From Bacteroidales bacterium (lineage in GTDB: Bacteria > Bacteroidota > Bacteroidia > Bacteroidales > UBA932): 64,000 bases of DNA. Every line of letters begins with the position of its first letter. Position 1 is the first letter of the stretch. A program made the position numbers and the translations under genes. The notes beneath the pieces were generated by a model that saw nothing but the letters and a program-made list of their open reading frames with translations, was not told where the DNA came from and did not search any database. Shown here in pieces: positions 8,928 to 15,672 of this stretch. The stretch is from assembly GCA_024402115.1 (NCBI GenBank), contig JAKSJQ010000003.1, positions 1 through 64,000 of the forward strand. Direction: 5' to 3'.

Positions 8928-11900
8928 TTATTTGTATTCTGACCAGCTCTTGATTGCGAGGTCGTCAGGCGTGATGGTGCAGAAGCACTGGATGAATGCT
9001 GCTGCAAGGCGCGCGTTGGTGATGAGCGGAATGTTGAGGTCCACTGCCGACCTTCTGATCTTGTATCCGTTGGAGAGCTCGTGGACGGTGAGGTTCTTCG
9101 GAATGTTCACCACCATGTCGATCTCATGGCTGTGCATCAGGTCGAGAGCCTGAGGGGTCTTCTCTGGTTCGCTAGGCCAGTAGACGAGGGTGTTCGGAAC
9201 CTTATTGTCCTTAAGGAAACGGCTGGTTCCTTTGGTCGCATAGAGCTGGTAGCCCTTCGAGATGAGCATCTTGGCTGCATCGAGCATGGCTGCCTTGTCC
9301 TTGGTCTGACCGGTTGAGAGGAGCACTCCCTTCTGCGGAATCCTATTTCCAACCGCGAGCATTGCTTTCATCAGAGCGGTATTCGTGTCGTCTCCGAGGC
9401 AACCGACCTCTCCGGTAGATGCCATGTCGACGCCGAGCACAGGGTCTGCCTTCTGGAGCCTGTTGAAGCTGAACTGAGATGCCTTGATGCCGACATAGTC
9501 GAAATCGAAGAAAGACTTCTCAGGCTTGGTCACAGGACGACCGAGCATTACCTTGGTTGCGAGGTCTATGAGGTTGATCTTCAGGATCTTGCTTACGAAT
9601 GGGAATGAACGGCTGGCACGGAGGTTACACTCGATTACCTTTATTTCATTGTCGCGCGCGAGATACTGGATGTTGAAAGGTCCGCTGATGTGGAGCTCGC
9701 GTGCGATCTCCGCAGATATCTTCTTGATCCTTCTTACGGTCTCGACATAGAGCTTCTGTGCTGGGAACTGGATGGTAGCGTCGCCGGAATGCACTCCTGC
9801 ATATTCGATGTGCTCGGATATCGCATAGGCGAGTATCTCGCCGTCCTTCGCAACCGCGTCCATCTCGACCTCCTTGGTGTTCTGCATGAACTTGGAGATC
9901 ACGACAGGATGCTTCTGGCTGACGTTCGCTGCGAGGGTGAGGAACTTCTCGAGCTCATCCATGTTCGAGCATACGTTCATGGCTGCGCCGCTGAGCACAT
10001 ACGACGGACGTACGAGGACAGGGAAGTCTACCTTCTTGATGAACTTCCTGACTTGCTTCATCGAAGTGAGTGCGCTCCATTCTGGCTGGTCGACTCCGAT
10101 GCGGTCGAGCATAGCCGAGAACTTGTCCCTGTCTTCCGCATTGTCGATGTAGCGTGCCTGGGTGCCGAGGATAGGAACCTTCTGCTCGTCGAGTGTCATA
10201 GCGAGGTTGTTCGGGATCTGACCGCCGGTGCTGACAATCACGCCGTGAGGAGCCTCGAGATCGATTATGTCGAGCACACGCTCCTTCGAAAGCTCGTCGA
10301 AATAGAGCCTGTCGCAGATGTCATAGTCGGTCGATACTGTCTCAGGGTTGTAGTTCACCATGATGCTGCGGAATCCCTCCTTCCTGATGGTGTTGAGGGC
10401 CTGTACGCCGCACCAGTCGAACTCAACCGACGAGCCGATGCGGTATGCGCCGCTGCCGAGCACGATCACGCTCTTGCCGTCCTTCTCGAATTTGACGTCA
10501 TGTGCACATCCATTGTAGGTGAGGTAGAGGTAATTCGTCTTTGCCGGATATTCCGCAGCGAGGGTGTCGATCTGCTTCACATATGGGAATATGCCCATTC
10601 CCTTCCTGACCTGACGGACGTTGAACATCGCCTCTTCGAGGTCGGTGTCATGCTCCATCCTCATTCCACGTGCGATCTGGAAATCGGTGAAGCCGTATTT
10701 CTTCGCCTTGACCATCATCTCCTTGGTGATGGTGGTGATGTTATACTTGCCGAGCTCCTTATAGATTTCGTGTATCTTCATGAGCTTCTCGAGGAACCAG
10801 GTGTCAATCTTGGTGAGCTCATGTATCCTCTGCACATCGTATCCTGCAGCGAAGGCCTTCTCGATAGCGAAGATTCGCTTGTCGGTAGGAGAGCGGAGCG
10901 CCTTGTCGACGTCGTCTACCTCGAGTTCCTTGTTGCCTACGAATCCGTGCATGCCCTGACCTATCATTCGGAGTCCCTTCTGGATGGCTTCCTCGAAGGT
11001 CCTTCCTATGGCCATGACCTCACCGACGCTCTTCATCGAGCTGCCGAGCTCACGGTCTACACCCCTGAACTTGCCGAGATCCCAGCGAGGAATCTTGCAG
11101 ACCACGTAGTCGAGCGCCGGCTCGAAGAACGCAGGAGTGGTGCGGGTGACGCTGTTGCTGAGTTCGAAGAGACCGTAGCCGAGTCCGAGCTTCGCCGCGA
11201 TGAATGCGAGAGGGTAGCCGGTCGCCTTCGATGCGAGCGCCGAGCTTCGTGACAGACGGGCGTTCACCTCGATGACCCTGTAGTCTTCGCTCATAGGGTC
11301 ATAGGCATACTGAACATTACACTCTCCGACTATTCCTATATGACGTACGATGCTGATGCTCAGGGATCTGAGCTTGTGGTAGTCTGTGTTGCTGAGAGTC
11401 TGCGACGGGGCGATGACTATGCTCTCTCCGGTGTGGATTCCGAGAGGGTCGAAGTTCTCCATGTTGCAGACTGTGATACAGTTGTCGTAACGGTCGCGAA
11501 CGACCTCATACTCGATTTCCTTCCATCCCTTGAGGCTCTTCTCGACGAGCACCTGAGGAGAGAAGCTGAAGGCTTTCTCGGCAAGAGTGTTGAGCTCTTC
11601 CTCATTGTCGCAGAAACCGCTTCCGAGGCCTCCCAGTGCGTATGCTGCCCTGAGAATTACCGGATATCCGAGGTCCTGGGCAGCCTTGCGTGCCTGCTCG
11701 ATGTTCTCGCATGCCTGGCTCTTGATGGTCTTGACTCCGATCTCGTCGAGCTTGCCTACGAAAAGTTCCCTGTCTTCAGTGTCGATGATGGCCTGGACTG
11801 GAGTTCCGAGCACCTTGACTCCGTATTTCTCGAGCACGCCGCTCTTGTGGAGTTCGACTCCGCAGTTGAGGGCAGTCTGACCGCCGAAGGCGAGGAGTAT

Positions 11901-12152
11901 GCCCTGAGGACGCTCCTTCTCTATGACCCTCTCCACGAAGTATGGAGTAACAGGGAGGAAATAGATCTGGTCGGCAACGCCTTCGCTTGTCTGTACGGTA
12001 GCGATGTTAGGATTGATGAGGATGGTCTCTATACCTTCCTCTCTGAGTGCCTTGAGGGCCTGTGAACCAGAATAGTCGAACTCTCCGGCTTCACCTATCT
12101 TGAGTGCTCCTGATCCGAGGAGCAGAACCTTGCTTATAGTCTTGTCTATCAT
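8928..12152 (-). CDS. carB: Carbamoyl-phosphate synthase, large subunit
   Basis: A 1074-aa protein of standard CarB length with two homologous ATP-grasp halves. The first half starts KVLLLGSGALKIGEAGEFDY; the second repeats the pattern at VIVLGSGAYRIGSSVEFDW. A C-terminal MGS-like regulatory domain follows (KGVLLSTGQTKDKAAM onward). It makes carbamoyl phosphate from bicarbonate, ATP and ammonia tunnelled from CarA, feeding pyrimidine and arginine synthesis. It lies 2 nt downstream of carA and 24 nt upstream of pyrG. Long antisense reading frames across it are shadows of its codon usage. Confidence 0.98.
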   Translation of the reverse strand: MIDKTISKVLLLGSGALKIGEAGEFDYSGSQALKALREEGIETILINPNIATVQTSEGVADQIYFLPVTPYFVERVIEKERPQGILLAFGGQTALNCGVELHKSGVLEKYGVKVLGTPVQAIIDTEDRELFVGKLDEIGVKTIKSQACENIEQARKAAQDLGYPVILRAAYALGGLGSGFCDNEEELNTLAEKAFSFSPQVLVEKSLKGWKEIEYEVVRDRYDNCITVCNMENFDPLGIHTGESIVIAPSQTLSNTDYHKLRSLSISIVRHIGIVGECNVQYAYDPMSEDYRVIEVNARLSRSSALASKATGYPLAFIAAKLGLGYGLFELSNSVTRTTPAFFEPALDYVVCKIPRWDLGKFRGVDRELGSSMKSVGEVMAIGRTFEEAIQKGLRMIGQGMHGFVGNKELEVDDVDKALRSPTDKRIFAIEKAFAAGYDVQRIHELTKIDTWFLEKLMKIHEIYKELGKYNITTITKEMMVKAKKYGFTDFQIARGMRMEHDTDLEEAMFNVRQVRKGMGIFPYVKQIDTLAAEYPAKTNYLYLTYNGCAHDVKFEKDGKSVIVLGSGAYRIGSSVEFDWCGVQALNTIRKEGFRSIMVNYNPETVSTDYDICDRLYFDELSKERVLDIIDLEAPHGVIVSTGGQIPNNLAMTLDEQKVPILGTQARYIDNAEDRDKFSAMLDRIGVDQPEWSALTSMKQVRKFIKKVDFPVLVRPSYVLSGAAMNVCSNMDELEKFLTLAANVSQKHPVVISKFMQNTKEVEMDAVAKDGEILAYAISEHIEYAGVHSGDATIQFPAQKLYVETVRRIKKISAEIARELHISGPFNIQYLARDNEIKVIECNLRASRSFPFVSKILKINLIDLATKVMLGRPVTKPEKSFFDFDYVGIKASQFSFNRLQKADPVLGVDMASTGEVGCLGDDTNTALMKAMLAVGNRIPQKGVLLSTGQTKDKAAMLDAAKMLISKGYQLYATKGTSRFLKDNKVPNTLVYWPSEPEKTPQALDLMHSHEIDMVVNIPKNLTVHELSNGYKIRRSAVDLNIPLITNARLAAAFIQCFCTITPDDLAIKSWSEYK

Positions 12153-12154
12153 CG

Positions 12155-13252
12155 CTACAGGGTCTTTACAAATTCATCGAAAAGGAATTCAGTGTCGAGA
12201 GGACCGGCGCAGGCCTCCGGATGGAACTGTACTGAGAACCATGGGTACTTGACATGCTTGATGCCCTCGTTGGAGCCGTCGTTCATGTTCACGAAGAGCT
12301 CCTTCCAGTTATGGCCGAGGGTCTTTGCATTGACTGCATAACCGTGGTTCTGGGTCGTGATGTAGCACTTTGGCTCTCCGACCATACGCACCGGCTGATT
12401 ATGGCTGCGGTGTCCGTACTTGAGCTTCACTATGCTGGCTCCGGCGGCCTTTCCGAGCATCTGGTTGCCCATGCATATTCCCATGATTGGTCGTACGCTT
12501 CCGCCGTTGTGGATCTCGCTTTCCATGAAAAGACGCAGATGTTCTGCCGTCTGACCGCAGGTGTCAGGGTTACCAGGTCCGTTTCCGAGGAAGAGACCAT
12601 CGAAGTCCATGTCCATGAAATCATAGTTCCATGGCACCCTTACTACTTCAAGTCCACGATTGAGCAGGCACCTGATGATATTGTCCTTCACGCCGCAGTC
12701 GATGAGGACCACTTTCTTGCCGATCGGGTTCTCTGGGGTGTAAGTGATGATCTCCTTGCATGAGACTACGTCCACGAAGTTCTTGCCGTCGTACTCCGCG
12801 TCTGCCACTTCATCCATGCCTTCGATGAGTATCTTTCCCATCATCACGCCTTTTTCTCTGAGTATCTTAGTGAGCTCGCGGGTGTCGATTCCGGTGATTC
12901 CAGGTACTTTCTCGCGCTTGAGCCAGTCAGCGAGAGACTCATTGCTGAGCCAATGGCTGTGCTCCTCGCTGTAGTCGCATACCACCATGCCGGATACGTG
13001 TATCCTGCTGCTCTCCATATAGCTGCTGATTCCGTTTGCCTCGGATCCTACCGAAGGCACACCGTAGTTGCCTACCAGAGGGTAGGTCATCACCATGATC
13101 TGACCCTCATACGAAGGGTCTGTGAGGCTCTCCGGATATCCTGTCATCGCCGTGTTGAATACGATCTCTCCGGCAACCGGCTTCTCGTATCCGAACGAGT
13201 AGCCGTGGAATTCGGTTCCGTCACTTAGTCTGAGAGTTGCTTTCCTTTCCAT
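12155..13252 (-). CDS. carA: Carbamoyl-phosphate synthase, small (glutaminase) subunit
   Basis: A 365-aa protein. The start is ATG at 13252, giving MERKATLRLSDG and the usual CarA N-terminus; in-frame codons further upstream run into purF. The N-terminal CarA-specific domain (GYPESLTDPSYEGQI) is followed by a class I glutaminase with the Cys in GICMGNQ and the His/Glu in QFHPEA. It hydrolyses glutamine and passes ammonia to CarB. The start codon lies one base after the purF stop, so translation is probably coupled. Confidence 0.97.
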   Translation of the reverse strand: MERKATLRLSDGTEFHGYSFGYEKPVAGEIVFNTAMTGYPESLTDPSYEGQIMVMTYPLVGNYGVPSVGSEANGISSYMESSRIHVSGMVVCDYSEEHSHWLSNESLADWLKREKVPGITGIDTRELTKILREKGVMMGKILIEGMDEVADAEYDGKNFVDVVSCKEIITYTPENPIGKKVVLIDCGVKDNIIRCLLNRGLEVVRVPWNYDFMDMDFDGLFLGNGPGNPDTCGQTAEHLRLFMESEIHNGGSVRPIMGICMGNQMLGKAAGASIVKLKYGHRSHNQPVRMVGEPKCYITTQNHGYAVNAKTLGHNWKELFVNMNDGSNEGIKHVKYPWFSVQFHPEACAGPLDTEFLFDEFVKTL

Positions 13253-13253
13253 C

Positions 13254-15041
13254 TTATTTAGTTCCATATACTTTGTCATAGTAGTCGATGAATGCTGAGT
13301 TGAGTATCCTGAATCCTCCAGGAGTAGGGTAGTCGCCGCTGAAGTACCAGTCTCCGAGGTGGTTCGGACATGCCTTGTGGAGTCCGTCAATGGTCTGGTA
13401 TACTATCTCTATCGGCGTGCTGACTCCGCTTGGTCTCAGCATCTGCACCATCTTCTCGCTGATCTGCTCGTCAGTGTATGGCGCATATATTTCTTTCACG
13501 TAATTCTCCATCTGGGCAGCAGGTGCACCCTCCTGGGCCTTGCACTTGCGGTAGACCTCGTCGATGACTGAAGCCTTGCCTTCGTCCTTGAGCAGCTCGA
13601 TAGCCGCGCGGAACGCGATGAACTCGTTCATGTGAGACATGTCGATTCCGTAGCAGTCAGGGTAGCGGACCTGAGGAGACGAGCTCACGAGCACTATCTT
13701 CTTTGGGTGCAGGCGATCGAGTATCCTGATGATGCTCTCCTTGAGGGTGGTGCCTCTTACGATGCTGTCGTCGATGACCACCAGGGAGTCTACGCCTGGA
13801 TTGAGCACGCCGTATGTGATGTCATACACATGGGCGGCGAGATCGTTCCTCGAGCTGTCCTCCGTGATGAAGGTCCTCATCTTTATGTCCTTCGAGACGA
13901 CCTTTTCGGATCTTACTGCCGGGAATATCTCCCTCATGCTTTCCACCATTCCGTAGTACGCTACCTCGGCAGTGTTAGGGATGTAGGTGAAGACCGTGTG
14001 TTCGATGTCGTTGTCTATTGCCTTGAGTATGCTCTCGCGGAGCTGGTATCCGAGCTTCTTCCTCTCGATGTGGATGTCCCTGTCATTTCCACGGCTGAAG
14101 TAAATTCTCTCGAAACTGCATGCGAGCCTCTTTCCTGCAGGGACTATCTGGTCGAGATGCATCTTGCCTTCGCCGTTGACGATGAGCGCCTGACCCGGCT
14201 CGAGTTCGGTGACCTGCTCGCACTCGAGGTCGAATGTGGTCTGAAGCACAGGACGCTCGCTTGCGAGGGCTATGATCTCGTCATCCTGGTAGTAGAATGC
14301 CGGCCTGATGCCGTTAGGATCCCTCATCGCGAAGAATTCGCCGCTACCGGTGATTCCGCACATCACATAGCCGCCATCGAAGTGAGGCATGGTGGTTCTG
14401 AGCACGTTGCCCATATCCACATGGCTCTCGATGTATTCCGTGATGGCCTGATCCTCGAGACCGAGTTTCTTTGCCTCCTCGAAGTTTCGTTCACACTCGC
14501 GGTCGAGCCTGTGACCCATTGCCTCGAGCAGGATGTATGTGTCGGAATAGATTCTCGGATGCTGGCCGCTCTTGGTGAGCATCGCGAAGACCTCCTCCAT
14601 ATTGGTCATGTTGAAGTTGCCGCAGAGACAGAGGTTCTTTGCCTTCCAGTTGTTCCTGCGAAGGAAAGGATGGACATACTTGAGTCCGCTCTTACCAGTG
14701 GTCGAATAGCGGAGGTGTCCCATCATGAGCTCGCCGATGAATGGGGGATTGCCGTCTGCCGGGCCGCATTCTGATATCTGGCGGTTAGCCTCAGCGAAAA
14801 TCTTGGTTATGGCGTCCTTGCCCTCGGCCTTCTCCCTGTACATATATTCATGTCCGGGCTGTTCGCCGAGTCTGACGCAGGCCATACCTGCACCTTCCTG
14901 GCCGCGGTTGTGCTGCTTCTCCATCATCAGGTACAGCTTGTTCAGCGCATACCTGTCAGTACCATATTTTTCGACATAGTACTCGAGGGGTTTGAGCAGC
15001 CTGATCATCGCTACTCCGCATTCGTGTTTAATCGGTTCCAT
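13254..15041 (-). CDS. purF: Amidophosphoribosyltransferase (PurF, long Bacteroidales form)
   Basis: A 595-aa enzyme that transfers the glutamine amide to PRPP, the first step of purine synthesis. The class II Ntn glutaminase begins MEPIKHECGVA; the nucleophile Cys at residue 8 implies removal of a seven-residue propeptide. The motif QHNRGQEGAG follows and the PRPP-binding loop VVIDDSIVRGTT lies in the C-terminal half. At 595 aa it is longer than enterobacterial PurF (~505 aa), with an extra C-terminal segment. It is first gene of the leftward operon. Its 5' UTR of about 325 nt carries a leader ORF and a terminator. Confidence 0.95.
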   Translation of the reverse strand: MEPIKHECGVAMIRLLKPLEYYVEKYGTDRYALNKLYLMMEKQHNRGQEGAGMACVRLGEQPGHEYMYREKAEGKDAITKIFAEANRQISECGPADGNPPFIGELMMGHLRYSTTGKSGLKYVHPFLRRNNWKAKNLCLCGNFNMTNMEEVFAMLTKSGQHPRIYSDTYILLEAMGHRLDRECERNFEEAKKLGLEDQAITEYIESHVDMGNVLRTTMPHFDGGYVMCGITGSGEFFAMRDPNGIRPAFYYQDDEIIALASERPVLQTTFDLECEQVTELEPGQALIVNGEGKMHLDQIVPAGKRLACSFERIYFSRGNDRDIHIERKKLGYQLRESILKAIDNDIEHTVFTYIPNTAEVAYYGMVESMREIFPAVRSEKVVSKDIKMRTFITEDSSRNDLAAHVYDITYGVLNPGVDSLVVIDDSIVRGTTLKESIIRILDRLHPKKIVLVSSSPQVRYPDCYGIDMSHMNEFIAFRAAIELLKDEGKASVIDEVYRKCKAQEGAPAAQMENYVKEIYAPYTDEQISEKMVQMLRPSGVSTPIEIVYQTIDGLHKACPNHLGDWYFSGDYPTPGGFRILNSAFIDYYDKVYGTK

Positions 15042-15160
15042 TTATCCTTTGTCTTGCGATCATTCTTGTTTCTTTCTTCCCTTGACCATGCCCTGCACTC
15101 AGCTTGGACATGGTCCGTGTTTCCCTACCCGAACAACTTCCTGTTGTCGAGCCTGGAAAT

Positions 15161-15209
15161 AAAAAACCCATCAGTCGGAAGTCGATGACGACAACGTTAG
15201 CTGACGGGT
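15161..15209 (-). terminator. Candidate attenuator terminator in the purF 5' UTR
   Basis: On the minus strand ACCCGTCAG (15209-15201) pairs with CTGATGGGT (15174-15166) with one G-U, enclosing a smaller GTCG/CGAC hairpin, and is followed by a run of T (15166-15161). It lies 120 nt before purF with no gene ending there, and its first base follows the leader ORF stop directly. Confidence 0.75.
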
Positions 15210-15326
15210 CTATAGATTGGGTGGTTGAGAGCGGTGGAGATAGGAAACGTCCTGCTTGATTGAAACCAGGAGTTCGAGAGAGCGTACCGTGGCACGCGTA
15301 ATCTTATGATGAAACAAATAATCCAT
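15210..15326 (-). CDS. Leader peptide ORF upstream of purF (38 aa)
   Basis: ATG at 15326 to TAG at 15210; 38 residues starting MDYLFHHKIT and ending SYLHRSQPPNL. It lies about 40 nt after the predicted transcription start, and the terminator stem begins at the base after its stop codon. It has no run of one amino acid. The C-terminal Pro-Pro-Asn is the type of sequence that slows ribosomes, so regulation by nascent-peptide arrest at the end of the ORF, with the ribosome covering the terminator arm, is a reasonable guess. No function is established. Conservation of the peptide in related genomes would decide whether it is real. Confidence 0.6.
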   Translation of the reverse strand: MDYLFHHKITRATVRSLELLVSIKQDVSYLHRSQPPNL

Positions 15327-15370
15327 CTCCGTCGGAATTTTACTAGGTTTTAAGTGATTCCTTCGGACTG

Positions 15371-15399
15371 CAAAATTAATCATTCTCTGAAAAAAACAA
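15371..15399 (-). promoter_or_regulatory. Promoter of the purF-carAB-pyrG operon
   Basis: On the minus strand TTG (15399-15397), 18 nt, TAATTTTG (15378-15371), an exact TAnnTTTG match. Transcription should start near 15366. Confidence 0.7.
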
Positions 15400-15409
15400 G
15401 AGAAAATTA

Positions 15410-15438
15410 TTGTTTTTTAAAAATTTTATTTACTTTTG
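15410..15438 (+). promoter_or_regulatory. Promoter of the glnN-asnB operon
   Basis: TTG (15410-15412), 18 nt, TACTTTTG (15431-15438), an exact TAnnTTTG match with the same spacing as the divergent purF promoter. Transcription should start near 15443, giving a leader of about 230 nt. Confidence 0.7.
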
Positions 15439-15475
15439 TAATCAGAAATCCCGACGATAAAACGTTGATTTACGC

Positions 15476-15595
15476 ATGTTTAAGGCAGTTTTACATACCC
15501 TTATTCTTAAGAATAAGAATAATCAGAACCAGAATGGTAATCAGAACCAGCAGGCTCTGACTTTTGTCGTGCACCTACGGCCTAGCACGATATAA
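15476..15595 (+). CDS. Asn/Gln-rich leader peptide upstream of glutamine synthetase (39 aa)
   Basis: ATG at 15476 to TAA at 15593-15595. Residues 13-26 are NKNNQNQNGNQNQQ: seven Asn and five Gln in 14 positions, with every Gln codon CAG. The first part is MFKAVLHTLILK and the end is HLRPSTI. It starts about 33 nt after the predicted transcription start and is followed by a strong terminator and then glnN. By analogy with trp, his and thr leaders, a shortage of charged tRNA-Gln (or tRNA-Asn) would stall the ribosome in this stretch. I know of no described glutamine leader peptide. An 18-nt perfect palindrome (15500-15517) lies just before the Asn/Gln codons. Confidence 0.82.
   Translation: MFKAVLHTLILKNKNNQNQNGNQNQQALTFVVHLRPSTI
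15567..15590 (+). promoter_or_regulatory. Anti-antiterminator hairpin and antiterminator segment of the glnN leader
   Basis: TCGTGC (15567-15572) pairs with GCACGA (15585-15590). The loop contains ACGGCCT (15577-15583), which is perfectly complementary to AGGCCGT (15624-15630) in the 5' arm of the terminator. Pairing of the loop with the terminator arm excludes the terminator. A ribosome stalled at Gln codons 25-26 (15548-15553) would cover TCGTGC and free the loop; one reaching the stop codon would mask it. Confidence 0.75.
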
Positions 15596-15622
15596 GGCGA
15601 AATAAAAACTTGAAACATATTT

Positions 15623-15655
15623 GAGGCCGTTCCCAAGGGAATGGCCTCTTTTTTT
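15623..15655 (+). terminator. Attenuator terminator before glnN
   Basis: GAGGCCGTTCCC (15623-15634) / GGGAATGGCCTC (15637-15648), a 12-bp stem with one G-U, followed by seven T. It ends 17 nt before the glnN start, with no upstream gene on this strand to terminate. Confidence 0.93.
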
Positions 15656-15672
15656 AAATTAATCTTTCAGTT

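Noticed and set aside
9690..11252. 520-codon open frame on the + strand
   Set aside because: It lies wholly antisense to carB, which is full length with both ATP-grasp halves; the frame is a by-product of GC-rich third positions.
13632..14774. 380-codon open frame on the + strand
   Set aside because: Antisense to purF, with no recognisable motif and no promoter.
15028..15111. 27-aa ORF on the - strand overlapping the purF start
   Set aside because: It follows the terminator and overlaps purF, but shows no codon bias or stall motif. The hairpin around its start (GACCATG / CATGGTC) may matter as RNA structure instead.
15354..15560. 68-codon frame on the + strand in the purF-glnN divergent region
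   Set aside because: It runs through both promoters and the leader in a different frame; the Asn/Gln ORF at 15476 has the better context.
15042..15672. Known metabolite riboswitch (purine, PRPP, glutamine types) for the leaders
   Set aside because: No conserved riboswitch core was recognised; the ORF-terminator arrangement explains both leaders better. A covariance-model scan would settle it.
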